64,000 nt of DNA from Angiostrongylus vasorum (Eukaryota > Nematoda > Chromadorea > Rhabditida > Metastrongylidae), in assembly GCA_018806985.1 (NCBI GenBank), contig JADANN010000390.1:1709501-1773500 (forward strand), written 5' to 3'. The notes under the pieces are model-generated. The model did no database searches, was not told where the DNA came from, and was given only the letters and a program-made list of their open reading frames with translations. Numbering within the stretch: position 1 is the first letter of the stretch; the number at the start of each line of letters is the position of its first letter. Shown one piece after another: positions 12,491 through 23,929 of the stretch. Both the position numbers and the translations under genes were made by a program.

Positions 12491-12777
12491 AGGACAAAGG
12501 ATAAAGCTCTCGGTGTTGGTCAATCCGTGAAGGATGCGCCATGCATTCGACTTCACTGAGAATCGTTAGATGTGAATGAATGTATGTTTGTCTAAACACA
12601 AACTATTGGTGGCCTTCCGATGTACCGAGTCAGTGCTGCTATCTTCCCAAACAGGTATGGTAGCAATTTGCCAACCCCCATAGGAATGGGAGGCTTCGTG
12701 AGCTTGGAGCACGTGATCAAACCTATATAAACCTACATGTATTGCAGGGCACTTCTAACAACTGCGCTACACGGGCC
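12491..12777 (-). repeat. SINE-A copy inserted into a mariner element
   Basis: Complete copy whose tRNA-like head ends at about 12777 and directly abuts transposase sequence starting mid-domain at 12780. Confidence 0.9.
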
Positions 12778-12779
12778 AT

Positions 12780-13565
12780 CACTAGTGGAAGCAAACACGC
12801 GAACAACTCTTCGGGATCTTGCAGAACAACTCGGAGTAAGCACAGGAAGGATTTCCACTCACTTGAATCGCATAGGAAAGTCAAGAAAACCCGACAAGTG
12901 GGTGTTCCATGAATCAAACGATGATCAAAGAAATCGTCGTTTTGAAGTGTCGTCTGTTCCTATTCTGCGCAACAAAAACGACTCTTTTCTTGATCGAATT
13001 GTGATGTGGGACGAGAAGAGGATTCCGTACGATAACCAGCGACGTTCAGCTCAATGGTTGGATTGTGACCAGGCTCCACTGCACCTCCCAAACCGAAATT
13101 GCACCAAAAAAGGTTATGGTGACTATTTGGTGGTTTGCAGCAGAGTTGATTCATCAGAGCTTTTTTTATTTTGAATCCGGGCGAAACGATTACGGCAGAG
13201 AAGTATTGCCAACAAATCGACGAAATGCACCGTAAACTCTAATAACAACGACCGGCATTAGTCAAAAGAAAAGTACCAATCTTTCTCCACGACAACGCCC
13301 GGCCTCGCGTTGCGGAACCAACGCTGCAGAAGTTGAACGAGTTTGGCAACGAAACTTTGCCTCATCCGCCATATTTACTAGACCTCTCGCCTGCCGACTA
13401 TCACTTCTACAAGCACTTTGACAACTTCCTGCGCGAGAAATGCTTCACCAACCACGATGACATAAAAAATGCCTTCGACGAATCCATCGTTTCCAGAACT
13501 CCGGAATTTTATGCAACTGGAATAAATAAACTTGTTTTTCGTTGCGAATGGTTTTCATTTTGACT
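12780..13565 (+). pseudogene. Mariner (DD34D) transposase relic
   Basis: This encodes a broken mariner-family transposase. The first block, RTTLRDLAEQLGVSTGRIS, is the second HTH region. It is followed by KPDKWVFHESN, the first catalytic Asp region (IVMWDEKR), and, after frame shifts near 13100-13170 and stops near 13240, HDNARPR and SPADYHFYKH. The second and third catalytic Asp are 34 residues apart, the DD34D spacing of mariner. It resembles the SETMAR/bandit-like mariners known from hookworms. The N-terminal HTH is missing because a SINE-A (12491-12777) abuts at 12778. Terminal inverted repeats were not located. Not functional. Confidence 0.88.
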
Positions 13566-13569
13566 AATA

Positions 13570-15235
13570 AAGTTTTGTTTGAAGCAAGTTAAGACACTTT
13601 AAATAACACAGTTAGAAACGCTCATTCATTCCCGAACAACGTAGTACGTACAGCGCAAATCACAGTGGCCATGATGAGTTGAAAACAAAGTTGTCCAAAT
13701 ATTACGTTTCTTTCACCATGACTATCGTTTCGAAAAGTTTTGTCCCGCTCAGGGTCATTTTTTGCGTCGTCCAGACTTCTGGAAAATTAGGCGACACATA
13801 AAAAGTCCATGTGAGGAATCTAATATTTGTATAATTTCTCCATATACGGGATAGAATGATAATTAGCTGGACAACATCGTCAGTTCTCCTAAAAAGTTCA
13901 ACAAGAAATGTCCGTACTTAATACCTTGGACGCAAAAAGTTTTTCATCGATGAGCGTTTACTGTCGTGCAGATTTTTCAAGTTTCAGAAGCATATGAAAA
14001 ATAAACACTGGAGCTACGATATCAAAATCTTCAAAAATATGAGACAAGGAAGCCTACGTGCTGTACAAATCGATTAACGAGTGAAATGAGGAACCTAGAG
14101 AAAACGATTTATAGAGGTCGTTGTAATGAGAAAGGTGGACAACTTGTTTGATCAAAGGCAGGTGACTTTCGCGGACAATTGGTCACAAATGTCCGTTTAG
14201 CTAATCTTCTTCTTCAACGGGAAACTAACATTGCTGCTACAGCCAGGAAAAAACACCAACAGGTCTAGGAGAATGTGAAAGGAAAGAAGACACCTACAGG
14301 TTGATGACAGATTGCCAAGCATCACAGCAAAATCCAACTGGACTACGGTATTGCAGTGAACGATAAATAAAATATATTGATGCTGTCAGGTATATGAACA
14401 AGACGAGGTTGCGTTATACTTCCCTTGTACAACCAAGTGGTGTTTGGGCTTATTTTTCTCACTTAACATGCCAGGCTGCTGTCGTTACGCTTCGAACTTA
14501 TACATTATGCATAACGACTCAAGGATGTTATTCATAGAACTCAGAAAATGATTGCAGCAACACTTCTGCCACGCTTTTGCTTAAATAACCAATTTTCACA
14601 GAAACTATATTCCAGTGTAAGCTACTTCCCACTTCAGAATTTCTCCTCAAACCAGACTCGTCCGTTAATGCACAAAAAGCTGCTTATTAACTGGAATAAC
14701 AACCATCAACGACAAGCTAACATTCGTTGTAGAGACTTAAAAGAAAGTACATGTCAGAAATGGTTTGAAAACCAGAGGATTTCGTAAAAACAGCCAAGTA
14801 TCTTTACTCAAAAAAAGGAGCCGAACTTCTGAATTTCACTCATTGTAAGGAAGTGATAAACCGTACACGGTAAGTGGTTAATAAAATAAAGAAAGGATGG
14901 TGAGAAGAAGCTTGTAGGATATCTGGAAACGTAAAACGTTTCACATCAATGTGATTGCTATCTATTATAAATCCCTTATTCAAGGAAATTATCATGCCAA
15001 TAGAAAACTATTTGTTTTATTTACTTCTTATTTCTTCCACTCTGTTCATTCCATCGTATCCATTCTCCACAAGGTCTTCGTATTTGCGTGAGTTCGGTTG
15101 GTGCATGAAGATGTTTGGTCTTCGTTATGAATGGCGGTAAATTGTGTCCCTTGAGTAAGTGAAGCCCAAACATAAGCTCTAAAGCTCGACGGTAACGAAT
15201 GTAGACTCTATTTGTGATCGCTCGATTCACTCGTT
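13570..15235. other. No confident gene
   Basis: Sequence beyond the mariner relic. The 3' end of that element should lie here, but its inverted repeat was not identified. A weak PLE-type start (ACAAGACGAGGTTGCG) lies near 14398. Confidence 0.5.
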
Positions 15236-15239
15236 GGGG

Positions 15240-15545
15240 GTAGAGCAGCGCAGTAGTTAATGATACAGTCTACCAGGAAACAAAGGCGCCAGTTCGGCTC
15301 CCTCCTAACACTCTCTCCTAATCCATTCGACAATACCTTAACTCGGCTGTGTCCGACATTGCAAGGAGAGTTGACTCGATCAATTTTACGACATTCAAAA
15401 AAAGGACGAAATCCTCAAGCAGTAACCGAAACAACGAAAACGAACAGTGAAATGATTCGAAGATCACTGTGGATGATGAGTGAGAGTTAAAAAGGACCGA
15501 ATCTAAGAAGTGTTGACATCCGCAAAATAGATGTGACCTTTGGCT
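15240..15545 (+). repeat. SINE-F copy (second tRNA-derived family)
   Basis: Head GCAGCGCAGTAGTTAATG and a B-box-like AGTTCGGCTCCC. The body has AGTTGACTCGATCAATTTTAC and GTGGATGATGAG. The 3' end is degenerate (GTGTTGACATCCGCAAAATAG). Confidence 0.65.
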
Positions 15546-15719
15546 AGGCAAAAAAAATACTTTACAACTCTTCACTTATGAATTATGTTTGATTTACTTG
15601 ACTCTACGACTCGTCCTCATATATTGAGCCAATTACAGAACTTCATTCAATCTGTTCCCTTTCTTAGATCCGCCATCCACAAAGGTCTTCGCGTTACGTA
15701 TGGGTACAGCTGCCAAAAA

Positions 15720-15992
15720 AAAAGGATAAAGCTCTCGGTGTTGATCGATCCTTGAGAGATCCGTCTGACCTTCGACTTCACCAAGCAACGTTAGACGTGA
15801 CTGAATGCATATCTGGCATATACAATGACTCGCGGTGGTCTACCGATGTGTCGAGTCAGTTCTGCTATCCTCCTAGACAGATCTGGTACCTATTTGAAGA
15901 ACCCCGGATAAGATAGAAGCCTTGGTGAGCCTGCGAGTGTGAACTAACGACTATGTGTGTTAAAAGACACCCCTAACCACTGCATTACACGA
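15720..15992 (-). repeat. SINE-A copy
   Basis: Begins on the plus strand with AAAGGATAAAGCTCTCGGTG, the complement of the TTTATCC tail, and ends at TGCATTACACGAG. Full length. Confidence 0.9.
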
Positions 15993-16153
15993 GCTCTCAG
16001 CTGACATTTGAGGATTTGTCTTGTTCATGTTCTTGTCATAGCTGGCGGAATTCACTCCGTCTTGAATTCCAGGACAGCTCTTGCAAATCCTCGCAAACAT
16101 TTAACACAAGGAATTATCTAACATCGTGAATCAAATGGAAATTATCCAACACA

Positions 16154-16262
16154 AGTGTGGTACGGATTTGTCAACCCCAGGTTGATGGGGGTTTGACTGC
16201 CTCAGCACCGGACGAACCAGAATCCATGCGTGTATTACACCGCATCTCTAACCAATGTGCTT
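16154..16262 (-). repeat. SINE-A 5' half
   Basis: Only the head half remains (plus strand GGTACGGATTTGTCAACCCC to CTAACCAATGTGCTT). The 3' half of the SINE is missing, so it was truncated. Confidence 0.65.
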
Positions 16263-17139
16263 TCTTAATTTCCTTTTGAACATGAGATACGACATTTTAA
16301 AGCGAAGATACGTCATTATTACACATAGTACACTACATATATTGCAACATCATATAAAAAAATGGATTCTGCACAACAACCGACGAAATTCTACGGGGGT
16401 GATGGACCACAACGAAGCACTCCAATACCCCAAGAGGTCAAATTTGCATAGAAAGAAGACTGTGACTAATCTTCCACATTTGAATGTTAAAAATTACTCA
16501 CTGTAACCTCTGAACGAATTAATCACAGAAGCACTGAAACAACTGCGATCGATAGTGATTTAAAGAAAATGACGAAGTTCCTTCGCACGAAAACAATGAG
16601 AAATCTACGGCCAGTTGAAAATGTCCTATCAGATTCACAGATCCACATCTTCACCGATGTCTAAGCTTTGCAAAGATTATCAAAAGCATACTATTTCTTC
16701 CACTTTGATTGATGCAATAGAAATTTAGGGACCTAGAGATATCTGGATTCTCCACAGCCTAAACGGTGGAAGTGAAAACGGAGGAAGAAGTCTAGAAGGG
16801 GGCACGCTATGCAAGTTGAGAATTCACAGAGATTTTTGATGAGAAAGAGAGGTTAAACAGAAAAACAACCAAATCGAGATCGAGTTTGTTAGTCAGCAGA
16901 GGAAAAATCTGAAATAACCGGTGAAAGTAAAGAATTCTGAAAATAAATACGAGAATTATCTGGGCACCAGAAGAACAGCAAGTGGATCGGAATCAGATAA
17001 AATAAGCTGTTACAATGGCACTAGAGAACGTGCTGGAAAAGATAGTGTTACACTAACCAGTTAAGGAAGGACGTATTCTTGAAATTGACACTGCTATCCA
17101 CAGGATACCACTAACTATTAAGCAAAACGATTGTGAAGG

Positions 17140-17140
<1 letters not shown>

Positions 17141-17200
<60 letters not shown>
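17141..17200. repeat. (ATT)20 microsatellite
   Basis: Sixty bases of uninterrupted ATT trinucleotide. Antisense frames through it give poly-Asn and are not genes. Confidence 0.97.
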
Positions 17201-17201
<1 letters not shown>

Positions 17202-17255
17202 GCCAACTTTTTACATACTGCCTACTACAAATTTTTACCGCATGGTACCATGTGA

Positions 17256-17453
17256 AATACAACTACAATGATGCTGAGATATTTCCAAAACTCTGGACCG
17301 CAGGTGTCTGCGATGAGAAACGAACGCGTTATTACCCCCTTCCGGTGCTAACGCGTTCAGCAAACACACCATGTGGGTGAGTGGGTCGTTCGTTTCGCCT
17401 TTCTCTCAGCCTTTGCGGCCTTTGCAAACATCTCAGCATCACTGTGGTTGTAT
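17256..17453. mobile_element. MITE-like element of the same family, between two ATT microsatellites
   Basis: Terminal inverted repeats at 17256-17288 and 17421-17453 pair around ATGATGCTGAGATATTT / CATCTCAGCATC. The interior carries the AACGAACGCGTTATT and CTAACGCGTTCAGC blocks seen in the 38 kb palindrome. The element is bordered by an (ATT)n tract on the left and a TTA-rich tract on the right. Confidence 0.65.
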
Positions 17454-17464
17454 CATTATTACTA

Positions 17465-17505
<41 letters not shown>
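17452..17505. repeat. TTA-rich microsatellite
   Basis: A trinucleotide tract with a few interruptions at the left end, pure from about 17467. It begins where the MITE right end stops. Confidence 0.92.
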
Positions 17506-17529
17506 GTTTCGTTTTGTTGAAACATAAGT

Positions 17530-17770
17530 GCTCCACAAATCTTGACCAAAACAGTGCCGAAGAATTTTCGGATAATGTCCTTATAATCAGGACTTAGGAA
17601 GAAGATAGAAGATAGATGGATAGGAAAAGGAAGAGAACGATATAAATAGGAGAAGAAAAAGGAAAGATTTTTGACGAAACACAAAATAATCAACGAACTT
17701 GACCGAAGCAGTTTGGAAGAGTTTTTAAATTTTCCGATAACGCCCTTAGAACTAGGATTTACAGGGAAAG
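17530..17770. repeat. Imperfect local duplication
   Basis: CTTGACCAAAACAGTGCCGAAG...GATAATGTCCTTATAATCAG recurs about 160 bp later as CTTGACCGAAGCAGTTTGGAAG...GATAACGCCCTTAGAACTAG. No coding sense. Confidence 0.55.
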
Positions 17771-18082
17771 AACTAGAAAACGTGTGGGAGTTGACCTGGA
17801 ATACAGCAAGACATCCAGAAAATATTTGAAAAAGCTCGTATTTGTAGAAAATAAAACAAATGTAAATTCAGGACGCGGCGATGTTTACAAGATGATTCTT
17901 TCTAACACATGAAGAGTCGAACGCCGTTAGTGTAGGAGAAACATTAACGGCAGCACTGGAGATGAAAAAAAAGAGCAAAGAAGGAAATCCCGGATGTAGA
18001 TTAGTAAAATTGCCGAAGAATATTGAAGAACACTCTTCCTCATGTAGACGAACTTCATGGACTTATTCAGAGCTAGGATAAG

Positions 18083-18327
18083 TCCCAATACCAAGATCCA
18101 CCACCGTCCTGGTATCAAACTAGTCGCACGGTGGCAAATCTCCCTCTGATCCACAACTGCAGCGACTGTCTGTGGTGGTGATGACCTGTTCGGCAGACTT
18201 TGGCTAGGCTGACCTCGAGATTCCAAAGAACCACAGTGGCTAAACCAGCTGAACTTCGAAAAATGGAAATTTTGCTGGGGCCCGCACAACCAGTAAGAAC
18301 GGGCCATCCAAGCATCCGAGTATTCAA
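18083..18327 (+). repeat. Repeat D copy, 5' truncated
   Basis: Blocks GTCCTGGTATCAAACTAGTC, GACTTTGGCTAGGCTGACC, ACCACAGTGGCTAAACCAGC and the end GCTGGGGCCCGCACAACCAG. A noncoding, SINE-sized repeat. Confidence 0.8.
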
Positions 18328-19575
18328 AATAACCCAAAAGTACGAACCAAATCTGCAAACTGCGGAGTCAATCAAGTAGTAATACTCGGGAAGAATCCCT
18401 TGGAAGTTCTATCAAGAAAGAAGTGATGAATGATAAGATTATAAACAAATATGAACCTCATGCATTTGAAAGTTTCAATTTGGCAATATTCCAGAGTTGT
18501 TCGCGGGCAGGAATTATAGAATGGAGCGCGTTAATTACTTCACGAATATATTAGTGATTAGATTGAGCGTGGTGACTATTGCCGAACTTCTGGCCGATTG
18601 TACTTTTAGTACGTGAGTTGTTTCAGTACCATCCTTTCCATATCTGAAGTAATGCTTTGGAAAAATATTATTTACTGAGGGTTTTCGTTAGCTTCACGAG
18701 CCATTCCTCCTAAAATGATGCGGTACGTTTTTTCTGGTCTTATTTTCACCATAACTTTTCTTATTCTCATAGTTGGTTCCTCTCAGAACAATTCTTTGTA
18801 ATCTTCTGTAACTTTCCATACTATCTTCGGAGTAAGCTAGTCATCTTTACTGAACTTCAAAAGATAGAGTACGTTTCCTTACTGCTTAGGTATCTTACTG
18901 TTTACATTGTTTCTCAAACTTTCCCGACAAGCTTTTTCTTCAGATTCTCAAGGTTTTACGTCTTTTATTGCCAATGCTCTCCTTCATTATTGTTTTATCT
19001 TTCTATCCTACTCTGAAACATAACGGAACACGGACGTACCAGGTGAAAATCCTTTCCTAGCGAACCTTCCGGGATCCTTTTTTCATTTCCAGAATCTTTC
19101 GTCGATTTTCGAAATCTCCTTCTGTTCTGTGTTTTATTCATTAAATGATTCGAAATTTACTGTTAATCATTGTTAAAGTTGAAAACACTAAAATAGAGAA
19201 CTTTTTCCAGCTCCACTTAATTTCCTTTTCTTTTCTTTCTTTTTTTTTCTTTCAGTTTCTTTCCATCTAGTCCTTAACACTATTGCGCTTATATAGCTGA
19301 AGCTGTATTCTCATTAAGGATACAAGTACTTTGATTGAAATTGAGGATACGCATGCCTTTCCGTAAAAAAATAAGGAAGCTAAAAGCACATCGTAATGTG
19401 ACCACGTTTGACTTCCAGTCAGTATCTATTGGAAGCGTTGAGATCGTAAAGTTTGAGGGATTCAGTCGAGACGTTTACTTAATATCATTTATTGGGACTT
19501 TTAGCTGAAATTTCGGCATTGTGGTCCTCGTTAAAAGCTCCTATTCAAAAACCTAGGACAGTTACCTTCACATAT

Positions 19576-19789
19576 AAGCATCGTTGGAAGTGATTGAATG
19601 CGAATCTGGCCTTCAGAATGACTCGCGGTGTCCTACCGATGTATCGAGCCAGTGCTTCTATGCTCCCAGACAAGAATGGTAGCAATTTTCCGAGCCCGGA
19701 GAGATGGAGGGCTTGATGGGCCATGGGCCCGGGGATCGATTCCACGTGTATGTTGCAGGACGTCTCCGACCACCGCGCCACATGCGCCC
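19576..19789 (-). repeat. SINE-A copy, 3' truncated
   Basis: The head and body are well conserved up to AAGCATCGTTGGAAGTGATT. The final 60 bp with the tail are missing. Confidence 0.85.
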
Positions 19790-19871
19790 TACTGTATGTT
19801 ATTGTGTAACTTTCTTCTTATTTATCTTATTTGTTTATCTTAAGTATTTATTTCCTATTTTTAAGACCAGA

Positions 19872-20075
19872 AATCAACACCGTCCTGGTATCAAAATAGT
19901 ATTGTGAGGAATCTCCTGATCCGCAAGAGCGACGACTGAAGGTGGTGGTGACGACTTGAGGAAGGCTTCTGTTATGCTGACCTCGTGACTCCAAGCTACC
20001 ACAGTGGCTAAACCAGCAAATGGAAGTTGTGCTGGGGCCCGCATACCCAGTGAAGACGGGTCATCCAAGGATTCT
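19872..20075 (+). repeat. Repeat D copy, 5' truncated
   Basis: Same block order, starting at ACACCGTCCTGGTATC and ending GCTGGGGCCCGCATACCCAG. It begins about 80 bp after a SINE-A copy. Confidence 0.78.
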
Positions 20076-20337
20076 TAAGACCGATCTTTCATTTGATGAA
20101 TGAGCAATATGATGGGCTATTTGCATGCTCACATGATAACAAATCTTTGTGATGGTCGACGTTTTGAAAACATGCCCATATTCGGAGCCGTAATGACCAA
20201 AGAGACGTTGGACTTCTATAATTATGGCTTTGATGATGAGCATGATATCGGCGAAACAACAGCAACAAAGATCTTGTGTTAACGTAGTGTAAAAATGCCT
20301 ATAAACCACGATGAAGGATAAAGTAAGCATAGAATAA

Positions 20338-20563
20338 AACAATCGGTGTTGCTCAATCCCTTAGGGAAAGCGCCATGGATTAGGTTTCACTAAACATTGT
20401 GAACTTTGCTGAATGTGCAGTTGGCCCAAACATTTCGTCCCAGACAGGTCTGGTAACAATTTGCTAATCTCGGAGCGATGGCAGGATTGGTTAGCATAGG
20501 GTGCAGGTCGAACCAATGACCACGTATGTGTTCCAGGGCGTACCTACTTATTGCTCTATACTC
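20338..20563 (-). repeat. SINE-A copy, diverged with internal deletion
   Basis: Plus strand TCGGTGTTGCTCAATCCC to TTATTGCTCTATACTC. About 50 bp of the centre is missing. Confidence 0.75.
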
Positions 20564-20599
20564 TAAAAGAGCATGTGTTTTTTTTCCTAATTGCTCCAC

Positions 20600-23540
20600 A
20601 TCACTAGCAAATCGTTAACCTGTTTCGTTACCATTGCAGATTACTAATATGTGTGCAAAGAAGCTTATCCAATGAAAGACGACGAAGTAAGGTGGATTAA
20701 ATTTGGAGCTTGAATATGTTATTTTGAGAGAAAATCGCAAATAAAATGAAGCATGAGAGACTAAAGTAGAAACATGTCACGCACTGTCACATTAAAGTAG
20801 AATTAAAGGCATTAACTATGGGTTTCTGAGCTGAATGACTTTGTAGGGACCTAGTCGCATAACATCATCGGTGGCTGAGCAACGTCACTACTGATGGTCA
20901 TCAGAGACCATCGTAAAGTGTTATGCCAGTTTTGCTAACATACTATAACATTCAGTGCTAACTCCTTCCAGTTATTGTTTAAGCGCTTGATTATCACAAA
21001 GGATGTTCCTGCGTCGAAATGAGATCCAAAGGGATTCATCGCTGATCTGCTAAGCTAAGCAGTTTGATATCTTCCCCGGGAGTCCAACTAAGGCTAGACC
21101 GATGCAAAATCGCAAATATGCCTTCGATTTACAAAGCCCATTGACTGCCTGTGATGATTACAAGGGAGAGGTCGCGCATTGTCGTAACTCAGTTTATCAT
21201 CCAACATTTTGGTAAAGTGCAGGGGAGACCGGCAGAAGTCTTCATTAAGGTAAACCGTTCAAGTCTCAAATAAGTTCTTCTAGTATTTGGAGTCCGAAGC
21301 TGGTTTTTTGGACAACTGCTGGCAATTCTCCATTTGTCCAATTGCTTCGCTGTTTGAAAAGCCTCATCGAGAACCAGAATTTCACTGTGTTAGAATAGCA
21401 AGATCTAATCTTGCTACCAAAGATCTTTGGATCCCAGTGGTTTTTATTCAGCTAGTATAGTTCATTACGAGCGGAGACATACCTGTTTAGAATTAAGCGC
21501 TGTATTTATTTTCGGTCAAGTACGAATGAGAATGAATTCACGTTCGGATAAACGTCGGACTTTAAGTGTTAAGGCAATAACGGTAGAACAGGATAGAGTA
21601 TATTTCCCAGATTATTTAGGATAGAGAAAAATCAATCGGCAGTCAACTCATTTTTTCTTTTGTGCGGGGAAAATAATGCCATCAGTTTACTATTCTACAG
21701 CATAACTGCAGCACACTAGCACTTTATAGCAAAGTTGGTTGAACAGCTGACAATATGCTCGATGCAGTTAGCTCTTCTGCGTGTCTCCACTTCCTTTAAA
21801 CAATTATGGAATGGAAATCTGAGTCTCTTCTGTTAAAAACACGTAGATGGAAGTCTACGGATAAGAGGAAGTGCAAGAAGACAATAAACGTTGCGTGCCG
21901 TTAGAACCGGTTTCATATGTGAACATAAGCTCGGATCGGTCGGGCCGTTTCGATGCTGTTACCTTTCTTAACGGCCGATCAGATACCACTTGAAATATTT
22001 ATGTAATAGATCACTTTATAAATATCTACTTAAGTAAGTGTTAAATGCCAGACACTATTGTGAGCTTTTTATTCTCGGCAGAAACAAAAGTTTTGGGAAA
22101 GTGATCCTCCTTTACCGCGCAGTGATTACACGTATAGACATTCCAAAAGGATCTACAAGTATACTTTCAGTAGCAATAATAATCTTATAATCGTACAAGA
22201 CCCTTTTATAAGTTCGTACTCTTCTCACTCATTAGCTTGAAATATTCGGAGTTTTGAGAAGAATCGATGTCTCAGAACAACTTGAGGAGGAAATTTGGAT
22301 AGGGGATTGATGACGACGGTGTCAATCAGTTCTCTGCTCGGTATTTTTAACATTTGCCTTATGAAAGATCACATAATAAAGTGAGTGAAGGAAGTGGTTT
22401 TCCTGTCGATGAAGAGAATGTCGGTGATTTATCATCTCCAAAAGTGAAATACTTTAAGTAGGGATGTAGGAATCCTTCATGATGTATTGGACTCGTAATC
22501 TGACAATGGAAGTCATCTGTCCTACAGGATGTGATCGGCTCCACTGAAGAACAGTTTAACAACAGGCTGACGAATCCCAGTTCAGCTTTCTCATTTATGT
22601 CGCAATTAATTACGTAAATTCCCACATGTTCTACGATACAGTGCTCAGAAGAGTGATTAAATGAAATGCTTTTAGAAAAGGCTTACGCAAGGTCATATGA
22701 ATGGCCCTATACTTTTATCAATGATGATCATTTATCATTTAGCGATTATAGAATGGAAAGGCGGAATTCTTCATTTCAGATGTCGAAAGCAAGTTCGGTA
22801 CCGTTCTGCTTCATCACCCTTTTGGTATGATCGTTCAGAGATTATTTATGACAATGGCGTTTAAACGAGTGGAAACCTCCTCGAAAGATTTGTATATGTT
22901 TAGTTTTCAGGAAGGCACCGAAGCAGTGTCGAGTAATTTTATCACAATTGAGTTATCTCGTAGTTTTAGGAGAAGCTTGACAAGATGCCCATATGAAAGT
23001 CAACGGTATGAGTGGAGAGGAAATAGTTTAGCTTTCAAGTAGATTTTGCCTTGATATATCAAAAACACTTCTTGCGTTCATTTTGTACTCCTGTAGACGA
23101 TGGTGAGACACCATCTGTTTGCATGCTAAGGGAGGAACAGCGTGAAGAAGGACATGAACGACTGAGAAAAAAAACAAAAAAAAGGCGATATAGCAAGAAT
23201 TCCAAAATGGAATGAATTTCATGTGTTGGGAAAAAGGAAACGAGGAGTAGGAACTATGTTGTACAGGAAGAAGAAATAGAGAAGTGTGGAATAAGAGAAT
23301 GATGGCAAAGTCCTACCATTGAAATGACTGACTTATGGATTTTTTAAGAACGAGGGCAGCATGGTCGTATTCGGGTGACTCACAGAGGCCACTGTCTAAC
23401 TAAAGGACCTGAAAAACCTCACTCATTCTTTCGATTCTGCAGACCTCCCAGCGCACTGCTTTGCAACAGGAGCGTGGCCTGGTACTTCAACCACTAAAAG
23501 AGATCTGCACGGAACTCAGATAGCATTCGAACCATATTTT
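20600..23540. other. No confident gene
   Basis: About 2.9 kb without a convincing exon on either strand or a recognised repeat. The 20820-21400 part is less AT-rich and may be an old repeat that I cannot name. Confidence 0.45.
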
Positions 23541-23559
23541 CTAAAGTTTAACCGACATT

Positions 23560-23740
23560 CACAACGACGCCGGAATGCGTAGCTGTGATCCTCGAAATCC
23601 GGAACAACGCACATCGATAGCGAAACATATATGGACCGGTCATATAATGAGAAGAAGAAACGATGGACGAAAAGAAAGAACACAAGAATGCAGGCGTGCC
23701 CTAAGACGACCATCTACCTACACGTTGCTCGGGTGTTCGT
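23560..23740 (+). pseudogene. LINE relic of a second type, C-terminal fragment
   Basis: A plus frame reads HIWTGHIMRRRNDGRKERTQ and then CRRALRRPST. This fits the WAGHIMRR..DDRW...RPRGRPPT block at the end of another nematode LINE type, distinct from the 11.5 and 55.7 kb copies. It is short and degenerate. About 85 bp further on starts a SINE-F-like 3' end (23825-23925). Confidence 0.5.
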
Positions 23741-23824
23741 AGTTAAAGTCAATCAGCTGTACTTGCAGCTGCAGTTTTTCTACAGATCAGAGTATGAGAC
23801 TCACACCTGCCACTATGCTGGGAT

Positions 23825-23925
23825 CAGACCACCACCATGGACGACTAGTGCAGAGCAAACAAACAAATGGAAAATGTGCTGGGGTCCGCACAACTCGTGA
23901 AAACGGACCGTTTAAGTAAGTGTGG
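23825..23925 (+). repeat. SINE-F / repeat-D type 3' end
   Basis: AAATGTGCTGGGGTCCGCAC followed by a short tail ending TTTAAGTAAGTG. The 3' end is shared by both families. It lies directly after a LINE C-terminal relic. Confidence 0.6.
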
Positions 23926-23929
23926 AATT

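Noticed and set aside
17053..17538. Minus-strand frames with long poly-asparagine runs
   Set aside because: They are translations of the ATT/TTA microsatellites and have no flanking coding evidence.
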